The notes: generated from the letters alone by a model not told the origin. Shown: positions 13,455-21,640, numbered from the stretch's first letter. The stretch: 24,652 bases of DNA from an uncultured Oscillospiraceae bacterium (GCA_910588495.1 CAJUPU010000002.1:120845-145496); one strand, 5' to 3'. Numbers and translations are program-made.

Positions 13455-14810
13455 ATGTTGACAACGATGTCGATCAAAAACGCTTACCTGCTGTCCGTGC
13501 TGGACGATCTGAAGAAGAAGAATGCCCACGAGCCCGAGTTCCTCCAGGCCGCGGAGGAGGTGCTGGAGTCCCTGGAGCCGGTGGTGGAGGCCGACCCCCG
13601 CTACGAGGCGCAGAACATCATCGGCCGCATCGTGGAGCCCGAGCGAGTGATCATGTTCCGGGTGCCCTGGGTGGACGACGGCGGCAAGGTCCAGGTGAAC
13701 CGGGGCTACCGCGTCCAATTCAACTCCGCCATCGGCCCCTACAAGGGCGGCCTGCGGTTCCACCCCTCCGTCAACCTGTCGGTGATCAAGTTCCTGGGCT
13801 TCGAGCAGATCTTCAAGAACTCCCTGACCACTCTGCCCATGGGCGGCGGCAAGGGCGGCTCCGACTTCGACCCCAAGGGCAAGAGCGACAGCGAGGTCAT
13901 GCGGTTCTGCCAGTCCTTCATGACCGAGCTCCAGCGCCACATCGGCCCGGACACCGACGTGCCCGCCGGCGACATCGGCGTGGGCGCCCGGGAGATCGGC
14001 TTCATGTTCGGCCAGTACAAGAAGATCCGGGACGAGTTCACCGGCGTGCTCACCGGCAAGGGGCTGAGCTACGGCGGCTCCCTGGCCCGAACCGAGGCCA
14101 CCGGCTTCGGCCTGTGCTACTTCGCCGACGCCCAGCTCAAGGACAACGGCAAGTCCTTCCAGGACAAGAAGGTGGTCATCTCCGGCTCGGGCAACGTGGC
14201 CATCTACGCCAACCAGAAGTGTACCCAGCTGGGAGGCAGGGTGATCGCCATGTCCGACTCCAATGGCTACATCGTGGACGAGAACGGCATCGACTTCAAG
14301 ATCGTCAAGGAGATCAAGGAGGTCAAGCGGGACCGGATCAAGACCTACCTGAACTATGTCCCCTCCGCTAAATATGTGGAGGGTTGCGCCGGGATCTGGA
14401 CCGTGCCCTGCGACATCGCCCTGCCCTGCGCCACCCAGAACGAGATCGACGAGAACAGCGCCAAGGCCCTGATCGCCAACGGCTGCATCGGCGTGTTCGA
14501 GGGCGCCAACATGCCCTCCACCCCCGGCGCCATCGCCGCCTACCAGGCCGCGGGCATCCTGTTCGCCCCCGCCAAGGCGTCCAACGCCGGCGGCGTGGCC
14601 ACCTCCGGCCTGGAGATGAGCCAGAACTCCGAGCGGCTGAGCTGGAGCTTCGACGAGGTGGACGCCAAGCTGAAGGGCATCATGGAGGGCATCTACGCCG
14701 CCTGCGCCGCCGCCGCGGAGAAGTATGGCATGAAGGGCAACATCCAGGCGGGCGCCAATATCGCGGGCTTCCTGAAGGTGGCCGACGCCATGCTGTGGCA
14801 GGGGATCTGA
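13455..14810 (+). CDS. gdhA: NADP-specific glutamate dehydrogenase
   Basis: It interconverts 2-oxoglutarate plus ammonia and glutamate, linking nitrogen and carbon metabolism. The protein is 451 residues, near the usual 447-450. The signature is GPYKGGLRFHPSVN, then LPMGGGKGGSDFDPKGKSD, which holds the catalytic lysine. PAGDIGVGAREIGFMFGQYKK, SLARTEATGFG and the dinucleotide loop ISGSGNVAIYANQK follow. This long-form hexameric type is usually NADP-linked in bacteria, although coenzyme choice is not proved by sequence. AAGGA (13443-13447) is 7 bases before ATG 13455. ATG 13467 (MSIKNAY) is a possible alternative. A frame running further upstream lies in the promoter and is rejected. The gene is monocistronic with a strong terminator. 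Confidence 0.96.
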   Translation: MLTTMSIKNAYLLSVLDDLKKKNAHEPEFLQAAEEVLESLEPVVEADPRYEAQNIIGRIVEPERVIMFRVPWVDDGGKVQVNRGYRVQFNSAIGPYKGGLRFHPSVNLSVIKFLGFEQIFKNSLTTLPMGGGKGGSDFDPKGKSDSEVMRFCQSFMTELQRHIGPDTDVPAGDIGVGAREIGFMFGQYKKIRDEFTGVLTGKGLSYGGSLARTEATGFGLCYFADAQLKDNGKSFQDKKVVISGSGNVAIYANQKCTQLGGRVIAMSDSNGYIVDENGIDFKIVKEIKEVKRDRIKTYLNYVPSAKYVEGCAGIWTVPCDIALPCATQNEIDENSAKALIANGCIGVFEGANMPSTPGAIAAYQAAGILFAPAKASNAGGVATSGLEMSQNSERLSWSFDEVDAKLKGIMEGIYAACAAAAEKYGMKGNIQAGANIAGFLKVADAMLWQGI

Positions 14811-14871
14811 GCGCGGGCCTAGGGCTTGCCGCGAAGGATCCCGTCTGTGTCCGCACCCCCATCCAAATAGA

Positions 14872-14909
14872 ACACCCCCGCCGGATCGCTCCGGCGGGGG
14901 TGTTTTTTT
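14872..14909 (+). terminator. Intrinsic terminator of gdhA (possibly bidirectional)
   Basis: A 14-bp stem pairs ACACCCCCGCCGGA (14872-14885) with TCCGGCGGGGGTGT (14890-14903) around a 4-base loop, followed by a run of T to 14909. The stop codon of the convergent bactofilin gene lies in this T-run. In the - direction the hairpin could also end the bactofilin transcript. Confidence 0.92.
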
Positions 14910-15405
14910 ACGTCTCCTCGTCCAGCTCAAATTCCGGGCCGAACTCCAGGGTGCCGGGCCCGCGGACCCCGCTCAGCTCCGGCTCCAGCGCCGGGGTCGG
15001 CTTCACCGTGGTGCACCGGCCGTTGAGCACGCCGCCGTCCTCCACCACCAGGGAGGCGGTGGTCACGTCGCCGTCCAGGCTGCCGGAGGACTCCAGGCGC
15101 ATGTGCTCCCGGGCGTGGACATTGCCCTCCACCCGGCCCGCCACCCGGACCACGTCCGCCGCCACCGGGCCGCGGATCAGACCGGACTCCGCCACGATCA
15201 CCGCGCCGGTCATATCGAACTCGCCCTCTACGACCCCTTCCACCTGGACCACGCCCTCACCCCGGAGGGTCCCGGTGAATGTGATGCCCTGGGCGATGAC
15301 GGTGCTGCCCGTCTTGGCGGGCGCGGGGGCGCTCACCGGCTCCTCCTGGGGAAGGGCCGGAATCTCCGCCGGAGCATCCACCTTCTGCATACCAAAGAAA
15401 CCCAT
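14908..15405 (-). CDS. Bactofilin family cytoskeletal protein
   Basis: This 165-residue protein polymerises without nucleotide into beta-helical filaments in this family. Bactofilins position envelope enzymes or shape cells. A disordered proline/alanine-rich head (about 5-35, PAEIPALPQEEPVSAPAPAK) precedes a repetitive beta-helix core of alternating hydrophobic residues, with stretches such as GITFTGTLRGEGVVQVEGVVEG, AAVIVAES-like and VVRVAGRVEGNVHAREHMRLESSG. The tail after about 140 is short and acidic. The start MGFFGMQKV is chosen because GAGGT lies 7 bases upstream on the - strand; a longer frame to 15456 has no such site. A near-consensus promoter lies at 15512-15484. Confidence 0.88.
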   Translation of the reverse strand: MGFFGMQKVDAPAEIPALPQEEPVSAPAPAKTGSTVIAQGITFTGTLRGEGVVQVEGVVEGEFDMTGAVIVAESGLIRGPVAADVVRVAGRVEGNVHAREHMRLESSGSLDGDVTTASLVVEDGGVLNGRCTTVKPTPALEPELSGVRGPGTLEFGPEFELDEET

Positions 15406-15483
15406 AAGTAAGACCTCACCTTTCCTTTGCGAGAGGCTAAGACCCGCCAGCCGCAAGGCTTTTGCCCCTCCCTTGTGCTCTCC

Positions 15484-15512
15484 ATACTAGCACAGGACAG
15501 GAAGGATTTCAA
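15484..15512 (-). promoter_or_regulatory. Promoter of the bactofilin gene
   Basis: On the - strand, TTGAAA (15512-15507) and TAGTAT (15489-15484) are 17 bases apart. It is followed by about 75 bases of leader before the ATG at 15405. I saw no strong terminator between the upstream permease stop (15556) and this promoter. Confidence 0.7.
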
Positions 15513-15555
15513 GAGCGAATGTTTTCCTGTTTTTGTCAGATGCGGGCGCCGGGCC

Positions 15556-16287
15556 TCATCGCTCCACCAGCCGACGCCGGAACAGCCACACCGCCAGGGC
15601 CATCACCGCCGCCGCCCAGGCGGACACCCACAGCAGATGCCCGGTCAGAGCCCCCCAGTCCCCCGCCAGCGCCGCCTTGGCTCCGTCCGCCCCGTGGACG
15701 AAGGGGAGCGCGTAGGCCACCTTCCGGAACGTCCCGCCCACCAGGGACAGGTCGAACCAGATGCCCGCCAGCCAGGCGGCGACATTGGTGAGGATGGCCC
15801 CGCACATGCCACCCACCTGCCTGTCGTTGAACAGGGTGCCGCACAGCAGGCCCAGGGCGATGAACAGCAGGGCCGACGGGATCAGGGCGAGCACCACCGC
15901 CAGTAGGTTCCAGCTCAAGGGCAGGCCCAGGGCCACTGACGCCCCCAGGCAGATGGCGGTCTGCCCCACCGCCATGGGCAGCATGGGCAGCAGATAGCCC
16001 AGCAAAAAGTCCGCCGCCGTCATGGGCGACGCCGTCAGCCGGGCCAGAAAGGCGGAGGTCCGATCCTTGGCCACCAGCAGGCCGGAGAACAGCGCCAAAA
16101 ACGTCAGTCCAAACAGGGCTATGCCCGGAGCCAGGGTGTCCAGCTCAAAAATGCGCACCGGGACATTGCGCTGGATGAGGGTCATCAGTCCCAGCAGCAC
16201 CATGGGGAAACCCAGCCCGAAAAACAGGGTCAGCGGGTCCCGGACCAGCTCCTTCAGGTTCCGCCTTGCAAAGGCGCTCACTCTCAT
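15556..16287 (-). CDS. ABC-2 type transporter permease
   Basis: This 243-residue integral membrane protein has about six hydrophobic segments: near 20-38 (LTLFFGLGFPMVLLGLMTL), 52-74 (LAPGIALFGLTFLALFSGLL), 93-120, 127-150, 160-180 and 218-237. The soluble stretch VAKDRTSAFLARLTASPMTAADFL is typical of ABC2_membrane permeases. It starts with an ATG that overlaps the ATPase gene stop by 4 bases (ATGA), so the two products are made together and should form one exporter. Substrate unknown; relatives carry drugs, lipids or peptides outward. Confidence 0.9.
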   Translation of the reverse strand: MRVSAFARRNLKELVRDPLTLFFGLGFPMVLLGLMTLIQRNVPVRIFELDTLAPGIALFGLTFLALFSGLLVAKDRTSAFLARLTASPMTAADFLLGYLLPMLPMAVGQTAICLGASVALGLPLSWNLLAVVLALIPSALLFIALGLLCGTLFNDRQVGGMCGAILTNVAAWLAGIWFDLSLVGGTFRKVAYALPFVHGADGAKAALAGDWGALTGHLLWVSAWAAAVMALAVWLFRRRLVER

Positions 16288-17003
16288 GACGCCGCCTCCT
16301 CTCCCGCCAGGGCCACGAAGGCGTCCTCAAAGCGGTCCCGGCCCGCCAGGGCTTTCAGCTCCGCCGCCGTCCCCACCGCCCGGAGGCGCCCCCGGTCCAT
16401 GATCCCGATCCGGTCGGCCAGGGCCTCCGCCTCCTCCAGATAGTGGGTGGTCAAAATGATGGTGGTGCGCCCCTTCAGGCCCCGGATCGTCCCCCACAGC
16501 TCCCGGCGGGCCAGCACGTCCAGCCCCAGGGTGGGCTCGTCCAAGAACAGCACCTCCGGCTGGGACACCAGGGCCATGGCGATGGACAGCCGCCGCTGCC
16601 AGCCCCCGGACAGGGTCCTGGCCCGCTGCCTCGCCCACCGGCCCAGGCCCAGCTGGTCCATCACCTGGCCCGCTCGCTCCCTGGGACGGCCGTAGATGCC
16701 CGCCATCAGCTCCAGGTTCTCCGCCGCCGTCAGGTTGGGGGCGATGGCCGTCTCCTGGGGGGACACCGCCAGGATCTCCTTGGCCCTCCGGCTGTCTTTT
16801 GTGACGCTGCGGCCCATCAGCAGTCCGTCCCCTGCCGTGGGGGTGGTGAGGCAGGACAGCATCTTGATGGTGGTGGACTTTCCCGCCCCATTCACCCCCA
16901 GCAGTGCGAACAGCTCCCCCGCCGGGACCGTGAGCTCCAGCGAGTCCACCACCCTGCGGCCTGCGTACCGCTTGGTGAGGCCCACGATCTCGATGGCGTT
17001 CAT
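16284..17003 (-). CDS. ABC transporter ATP-binding protein (exporter type)
   Basis: The 239-residue nucleotide-binding subunit has Walker A GVNGAGKST (36-44), a Q-loop SPQET near 81-85, signature LSGGWQRR (about 131-138), Walker B VLFLDEPTLGLD and the H-loop LTTHYLEEAEALADRI. Both walls of the site look intact. The arrangement is that of DrrA/CcmA-like drug or lipid exporters. The start overlaps the preceding AbrB-like gene by 4 bases and the stop overlaps the permease start by 4 bases, so three genes form one message with tight translational coupling. Confidence 0.95.
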   Translation of the reverse strand: MNAIEIVGLTKRYAGRRVVDSLELTVPAGELFALLGVNGAGKSTTIKMLSCLTTPTAGDGLLMGRSVTKDSRRAKEILAVSPQETAIAPNLTAAENLELMAGIYGRPRERAGQVMDQLGLGRWARQRARTLSGGWQRRLSIAMALVSQPEVLFLDEPTLGLDVLARRELWGTIRGLKGRTTIILTTHYLEEAEALADRIGIMDRGRLRAVGTAAELKALAGRDRFEDAFVALAGEEAAS

Positions 17004-17236
17004 GTTTGTCCCCCTTCCCGGGCCGCCCGACCCTGGCGGAGGGACTCATCCATGAAGTCCATCATGCCGTCGAAGCCCACGATGGCGATGCCCTTCTTTT
17101 TGTCCGCCATCAGCAGCAGGCTGTCCCCCGGCTCGATCTCGAACAGGTCCCGCACCTCCTTGGGGATGACGATCTGGCCCTTGTCCCCCACCCGGACGGT
17201 GGATAAAAACTGGTCCTTGGGCAGCTTCATCTTCAT
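17000..17236 (-). CDS. AbrB/SpoVT-type DNA-binding regulator
   Basis: This 78-residue protein has the swapped-hairpin AbrB fold: STVRVGDKGQIVIPKEVRDLFEIEPGDSLLLMAD fills residues about 12-45. A short C-terminal acidic/basic tail (to 78) may serve as a dimer or partner surface. It is likely a dimeric autoregulator of the exporter operon. AGGAGG lies 7 bases before ATG 17236. A GTG at 17242 abuts the ribosome site and is rejected. The perfect palindrome over the promoter is the obvious candidate operator. MazE-type antitoxins share the fold, but no toxin gene is adjacent. Confidence 0.88.
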   Translation of the reverse strand: MKMKLPKDQFLSTVRVGDKGQIVIPKEVRDLFEIEPGDSLLLMADKKKGIAIVGFDGMMDFMDESLRQGRAAREGGQT

Positions 17237-17252
17237 TTCCACCCCTCCTATC

Positions 17253-17280
17253 AGTTATACTTTTCCCACTAAGTATAACT
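17253..17280. promoter_or_regulatory. Palindromic operator at the AbrB-like/ABC operon
   Basis: AGTTATACTT (17253-17262) and AAGTATAACT (17271-17280) are perfect 10-bp inverted copies separated by 8 bases. The right copy on the + strand covers the -10 box of the - strand promoter, so a bound protein should block initiation. Confidence 0.8.
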
Positions 17281-17300
17281 CGGGAAACTTCCGCTGTCAA
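17272..17300 (-). promoter_or_regulatory. Promoter of the AbrB-like/ABC exporter operon
   Basis: On the - strand TTGACA (17300-17295) and TATACT (17277-17272) are exactly 17 bases apart, a near-perfect consensus. The -10 lies inside the palindrome 17253-17280. Confidence 0.82.
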
Positions 17301-17302
17301 GC

Positions 17303-17331
17303 GTCTATTTTTCCCCGCCGCCGCATAGGCT
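17303..17331 (+). promoter_or_regulatory. Candidate sigma-E (sporulation) promoter of spoIIP
   Basis: GTCTATT (17303-17309) and CATAGGCT (17324-17331) are 14 bases apart. They resemble the sigma-E pattern of a GTCATATT-like -35 and CATACAAT-like -10, and spoIIP is a mother-cell gene in Bacillus. The -10 match is imperfect. Confidence 0.4.
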
Positions 17332-17350
17332 TGGGGCGAGGTGAAGCGTG

Positions 17351-18514
17351 ATGCGAAAGAAACGGACGAGCAGGCCCTGGATCCGGGGCCTGCGGACCGG
17401 GGCGGCGGTGCTGGTGGGGACGCTGGCGGTGTGGCTGGCCTGGCTGGTGGGGGACCCCGCCGCCGCCCTCCACCAGCTCCGGGAGTGGGCGGGCAGCGCC
17501 CAGGTGTCCCTGGCCCTGCTGTCGGCGGAGCTGGGGCTGGAGGAGAACACGGAGGGCCTGTCCCGCTGGGACAGGCTGGTGCTGGCTCAGTCGCCCCTGC
17601 TGGGAGGCGTACTGCCCTCCGGCGCCCCCCAGGCCAGCCCCCCGCTCCCGTCTGAGCCCGGCGACCTGCTGGAGCTGGACCCCGCCGGAGAGGACGAGGA
17701 GGCCAGCGCCTCCCCCCTGCCCTCCGCCGAGGCCCCGGAGGGCATCATCCCCAAGACCATGATGGCGGGGTCCTCCGCCAAATACGTCACGGAGGGGAAC
17801 GTGTCCGTCTACAACCACACCGACTACTCCATCGACATACCCGCCCTGATCGACAACGCCCCCAGGCTGTCCGCCGCCGGGGAGGGCCCCAAGGTGCTGA
17901 TCTACCACTCCCACGCCACCGAGTCCTACACCATGGAGGGCGCCGACGTGTACGAGCCCAGCGGCGACCACCGCACCCTGAACACCGAGCAGAACATGGT
18001 CCGGGTGGGCGAGGAGATGAAGGCGGTGTTCGAGGCGGCGGGCATCGGCGTGGTCCACGACACCACCCTCTATGACTACCCCAGCTACAACGACGCCTAC
18101 AACCGCTCGGTCCAGGGGGTGGCGGAGAATCTGAAGAAATACCCCTCCATCGTGCTGGCCCTGGATGTCCACCGGGACGCCCTGGTGGCCAACGACGGCA
18201 CCATCTACAAGGTGGTGGCCGGGACGGTGGACGACTGCGCCCAGGTGATGATGGTGCTGGGCTCCGACGCCAGCGGCCAGGTCCACCCCAACTGGAAGGT
18301 GAATCTGTCCCTGGCCCTGTCCATCCAGTCCGCCCTGGCCAGCAAGTGGTCCACCCTGGCCCGCCCCCTGGTCCTCCGGCCCACCCGGTTCAACCAGCAC
18401 CTGTCCACCGGCACCATCCTGGTGGAGGTGGGCACCCACGGCAACACCCTTCAGGAGGCCATCACCGCCGCCCGGCTGTACGCCCGGACGGTGGTGGAGC
18501 TGATGGAGTGGTAG
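17351..18514 (+). CDS. spoIIP: Stage II sporulation protein P
   Basis: SpoIIP is a cell-wall amidase/endopeptidase. With SpoIID and SpoIIM it thins septal peptidoglycan and drives engulfment of the forespore. The 387-residue protein has one membrane anchor (about 16-34, TGAAVLVGTLAVWLAWLVG), a proline/acid-rich linker to about 140 and the catalytic domain. That domain includes VLIYHSHATESY (H186, H188), NTEQNMVRVGEEM, VLALDVHRDAL (H274) and ILVEVGTHGN (E359). The start is ATG 17351, with AGGTGA at 17339-17344; GTG 17348 is closer to the site and less likely. It is divergent from the AbrB-like operon and convergent with the histidine kinase. No gpr lies beside it, unlike in Bacillus. Confidence 0.94.
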   Translation: MRKKRTSRPWIRGLRTGAAVLVGTLAVWLAWLVGDPAAALHQLREWAGSAQVSLALLSAELGLEENTEGLSRWDRLVLAQSPLLGGVLPSGAPQASPPLPSEPGDLLELDPAGEDEEASASPLPSAEAPEGIIPKTMMAGSSAKYVTEGNVSVYNHTDYSIDIPALIDNAPRLSAAGEGPKVLIYHSHATESYTMEGADVYEPSGDHRTLNTEQNMVRVGEEMKAVFEAAGIGVVHDTTLYDYPSYNDAYNRSVQGVAENLKKYPSIVLALDVHRDALVANDGTIYKVVAGTVDDCAQVMMVLGSDASGQVHPNWKVNLSLALSIQSALASKWSTLARPLVLRPTRFNQHLSTGTILVEVGTHGNTLQEAITAARLYARTVVELMEW

Positions 18515-18519
18515 CAGGC

Positions 18520-18555
18520 AAGCGCCCCCGGCGGAAAGATCCGCCGGGGGCGCTT
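18520..18555. terminator. Bidirectional terminator between spoIIP and the kinase gene
   Basis: A perfect 16-bp stem pairs AAGCGCCCCCGGCGGA (18520-18535) with TCCGCCGGGGGCGCTT (18540-18555) around AAGA. It lies 5 bases past the spoIIP stop and 6 bases past the kinase stop on the other strand. T-runs are short on both sides. Confidence 0.78.
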
Positions 18556-18561
18556 GTTCGT

Positions 18562-20892
18562 TCACGATAGGATCAATTGGATCGGGTCCCGGGGCTTCTC
18601 CTCCGCCAGGGGCAGGGTGACGATGGCCTTGAACAGGTCGCCGTCGATGCTGATCTCAAACTTCCCGTGCTGGAGCTCCGTCAGCGACTGGGCGATGGAC
18701 AGCCCCAGGCCGCTCCCCGCCTGATTGCGGGACTCGTCTCCCCGGACGAACCGCTCCATCAGCCGCTCGGCGGGCATATCCAAAGCGTCCCGGGAGATGT
18801 TCTTCACCGACAGCACCGCCTGGCTGCCGCTCTGCCGCAGGTCCACATACACCCGGGTGCCGGGCAGGGCGTATTTGGCACAGTTGGTGAGCAGATTGTC
18901 CAGCACCCGCCACAGATGCCGCCCGTCCGCCTCCACCCACAAAGGCTCTGCGGGCAGAGAGCGCACCACCGTCAGCTCTTGGGCCTCCAGCCGCTCGCCG
19001 GTCTCGGCCAGGGCCTGGTCGGTGAGCTGGGCCCAGTCCAGCCGCTCCCAGTTCACCGTCAGGTTGCCGGTGGACGCTTTGGACGCCTCCACCAGGTCCT
19101 CGGTGAGCTTTTTCAGCCGCTGGCTCTTCCGGTCCAGCACCTCGATATACTCCCGGGCCTTGGGGTCGCCGATCTCCACCTTTTTCAGCAGGTCCACATA
19201 GTTGATGATGGAGGTCAGCGGGGTCTTTAGGTCGTGGGACACGTTGGTGATCAGCTCCGCCTTGAAGTGCTCGCTCTTCATCCGCTCGTTCACCGCCGTG
19301 GAGATGGCGTGGCCCAGGTTGTTCAGCTCGTCGGCGTGGCCCTTCAGATCGGGGAGCATTCGGTTGGTGTCGATGTGGTAGTTGGGGTTGCCGCCGATGA
19401 TCTCCTGGGTGCCGTGGCGGATGCGCTTCCACTGATAGGCCCAGGCGCACAGGTAGAGCCCGCACAAAAAGCTCACCAGCAGCCACAGCCTGGTGGCCCA
19501 TCGGATCGTAGCCAATGTGAAGATCGGGTATGCCATACAGACCACCACCACCTTCCAGATAAGGGGGACGGCGCCGATCCCCCGTCCCATATCTTTCAAC
19601 AGCTCCCAGCACCAGCCCCAGAGGCGGACGAACACCTTCCAGCACCAGGCGCAGACCACCCAGGTCCAGGTGTTGCGCATAAGGGTATGGGCTTTGGCCC
19701 GGGCGCACACCGTCACCAGCGCGGCCAGGCCCATGGCCGCCGCCGCGGACACCCCAAGCCCCACGCCGATGAGCTGCATGGACATGGGGGCGTCCCCGTA
19801 CATGTCGGCCACGACGGACATGCCCAGCCCCACCGAGCCCACACCGCCCAAAAACAGCAGGAACAGCAGCACGTCGCCGGGGATCCGGTGGAACCAGTTG
19901 AGGTATACGCCCTCCTCCCCTGCCTTGTGGCCCGCGCCGCAGCACAGGTACGCAGTCAGCAGGAGGCCCAGCACCCCCAGCACCAGGGTGCCGGCCAGGT
20001 ACTGAGACCGGCCGGCGTGCCACGCCTCCAGCTTCAGCGCCGCCCTGCGGTATTGGTCGTCCACCCGGAGGGCGTCGTCCACCCACATCACCAGGTTGAC
20101 CCGCTCCGCCGCCTCGGCGGCCTCTGTGGTGCGCGACCACTCCAGCTGTTCCGGGTCGAACACATAGCCGAACCGGTTGGCCTTCAGGCAGGCCCGGATG
20201 GTGGGATAAAAGGTGTACATGCCGTCCGGCGTGTCCACCCGGAGCACGCTGGTATACCCGTCCTCATCCGCAAGCACCCGGTCCAGGGGCACCGACACCC
20301 GGTCGCCGTCGGCTATGTCCAGGGCCACCTCCTCCGTGGCGGCGGAGGGACGCTGGCGGGCCTGTTCCACCAAATCGGGCAGGAGCCCCCGCCAGTTGTC
20401 CTGATGGCGGACACCGTCGTAGTCCCCTTCGTTGAGGGCGCCCTCCTCCTCGGGGTCCAGGTACTCCCATCCCGCGTTCGCCTGGAACAGCTTCCGCTCA
20501 AACTCCTCCTCGTAGTTGATGCCCGCCTTGGTGCTGTCCTCCTGCGTGTTGCCGTAGATCACCGTGCCGTCCATGGCCAGCAGCTGCCAGCGCAGGTTGG
20601 TGGACCCCGCGTCCAGCGCGGCCTCCAGCTGTTCCAGCCTCCGCTTCTCCGACAGGGACAGTTCCCGCCCCATGGCCCGGCACTCATAGAGGCTCACCAG
20701 GTTGTTCACATGCCAAGAATCCTGGCGCACCAGGTAGTTGCGGGTGTAGCCGCCGGACTCCTCAAAGCCGTCGGTCCACAGCGCGTCAAAGTTGGCCAGT
20801 TGATACCAGCCCATGATGGCTGTGGCGGTGAACGCCGCCACAGCCGCGGTGAAGGCCAGGGCCTTCACCATAACATTTTCCCGCCACTTCAT
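18562..20892 (-). CDS. Large membrane sensor histidine kinase
   Basis: The 776-residue protein starts with a membrane helix (about 8-29). A long outer domain follows (about 30-298). Several more hydrophobic segments, about 299-320, 340-365, 375-400 and 450-490, cross the membrane. The HisKA helix has the phospho-acceptor H553 in ITNVSHDLKTPLTSIINYVDLL. The ATPase domain (about 660-765) has the N box DNLLTNCAKYA and the glycine lid GSGLGLSIAQSL. The usual DxGxG G1 box is replaced by KNISRDALDMPAERLMERFVRGDESR, a variant that recalls other clostridial kinases. The ATG at 20892 overlaps the regulator stop by one base (TGATG); GTG 20895 is an alternative. Signal unknown, and the outer domain matches nothing I can name. 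Confidence 0.9.
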   Translation of the reverse strand: MKWRENVMVKALAFTAAVAAFTATAIMGWYQLANFDALWTDGFEESGGYTRNYLVRQDSWHVNNLVSLYECRAMGRELSLSEKRRLEQLEAALDAGSTNLRWQLLAMDGTVIYGNTQEDSTKAGINYEEEFERKLFQANAGWEYLDPEEEGALNEGDYDGVRHQDNWRGLLPDLVEQARQRPSAATEEVALDIADGDRVSVPLDRVLADEDGYTSVLRVDTPDGMYTFYPTIRACLKANRFGYVFDPEQLEWSRTTEAAEAAERVNLVMWVDDALRVDDQYRRAALKLEAWHAGRSQYLAGTLVLGVLGLLLTAYLCCGAGHKAGEEGVYLNWFHRIPGDVLLFLLFLGGVGSVGLGMSVVADMYGDAPMSMQLIGVGLGVSAAAAMGLAALVTVCARAKAHTLMRNTWTWVVCAWCWKVFVRLWGWCWELLKDMGRGIGAVPLIWKVVVVCMAYPIFTLATIRWATRLWLLVSFLCGLYLCAWAYQWKRIRHGTQEIIGGNPNYHIDTNRMLPDLKGHADELNNLGHAISTAVNERMKSEHFKAELITNVSHDLKTPLTSIINYVDLLKKVEIGDPKAREYIEVLDRKSQRLKKLTEDLVEASKASTGNLTVNWERLDWAQLTDQALAETGERLEAQELTVVRSLPAEPLWVEADGRHLWRVLDNLLTNCAKYALPGTRVYVDLRQSGSQAVLSVKNISRDALDMPAERLMERFVRGDESRNQAGSGLGLSIAQSLTELQHGKFEISIDGDLFKAIVTLPLAEEKPRDPIQLILS

Positions 20893-21593
20893 CACATCTT
20901 CTCCATTTTATAGCCCAGGCCCCACACCACCTTCAGATACCGGGGATTGGCGGGGTCGATCTCCAGCTTCTCCCGCAGGTGCCGGATGTGGACGGCCACG
21001 GTGTTCTCGCTGCCCAGGGCGGGGTCGTTCCACACCTGCTCATAGATCTGGGCGGTGGAATACACCCGGCCCAGGTTCTTCATCAGCAGGTGCAGGATGT
21101 TGTACTCGATGGGGGTGAGGCTCACCGGCTCCCCGTCCACCGTCACCGACTTGGCCTCATCGTCCATGACGATGGAGCCGTTGCGCAAAGCGCCGCCCTC
21201 CTCCTGGGCCACCGCCTTGCCCCCCAGGGTGGTGTACCGCCGCAGCTGGCTCTTCACCCGGGCCAGCACCTCGATGGGGTTGAAGGGCTTGGTGATATAG
21301 TCGTCCGCGCCGATGTTCAGCCCCAGCACCTTGTCCGAGTCCTCGCTCTTGGCGGTGAGCAGGATGATGGGGATATTGCCGCCGGACTCCCGCAGGCGGG
21401 CGGTGGCCCGGATGCCGTCCAGCTGGGGCATCATGATGTCCATCAGGATCAGGTCGATGTCCCCCTCGTTCACCGCCCGGACGGCCTCCTCCCCGTTGTA
21501 GGCGGACACCGTTTGATAGCCCTCGCTGGTCAGGTAGATCTCCAGCGCCGAGACGATGTCCCGGTCATCGTCGCAGATCAGCACCGTGTACAT
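20892..21593 (-). CDS. OmpR/PhoB-family response regulator
   Basis: This 233-residue regulator has a receiver domain (1 to about 120) with acidic D8/D9 in ICDDDRD, phospho-acceptor D52 in ILMDIMMPQ, T80 in LLTAKSED and K102 in TKPFNP. A winged-helix DNA-binding domain follows (about 135-230), with VSLTPIEYNILHLLMKN, VYSTAQIYEQVW, ENTVAVHIRHLREKLE and VWGLGYKME. It partners with the kinase whose start overlaps its stop. An AAAGGGGGAA ribosome site lies upstream. It likely regulates its own operon through the direct repeats at 21681-21697. Confidence 0.95.
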   Translation of the reverse strand: MYTVLICDDDRDIVSALEIYLTSEGYQTVSAYNGEEAVRAVNEGDIDLILMDIMMPQLDGIRATARLRESGGNIPIILLTAKSEDSDKVLGLNIGADDYITKPFNPIEVLARVKSQLRRYTTLGGKAVAQEEGGALRNGSIVMDDEAKSVTVDGEPVSLTPIEYNILHLLMKNLGRVYSTAQIYEQVWNDPALGSENTVAVHIRHLREKLEIDPANPRYLKVVWGLGYKMEKM

Positions 21594-21640
21594 GGCCGAT
21601 TCCCCCTTTGCTGTTCTCCCGTGTTTCTCTTGATGTTATT

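Noticed and set aside
13227..14930. 567-residue - strand frame across gdhA
   Set aside because: It mirrors gdhA and runs through two promoters and a terminator, with no recognisable domain.
17000..17236. MazE-type antitoxin of a toxin-antitoxin pair
   Set aside because: The fold is shared, but the neighbours are an ABC exporter and no MazF/PIN-like toxin is present nearby.
19234..20913. 559-residue + strand frame opposite the histidine kinase
   Set aside because: It is a shadow of the kinase gene. The composition is H/Q/P/G-rich and it has no motif.
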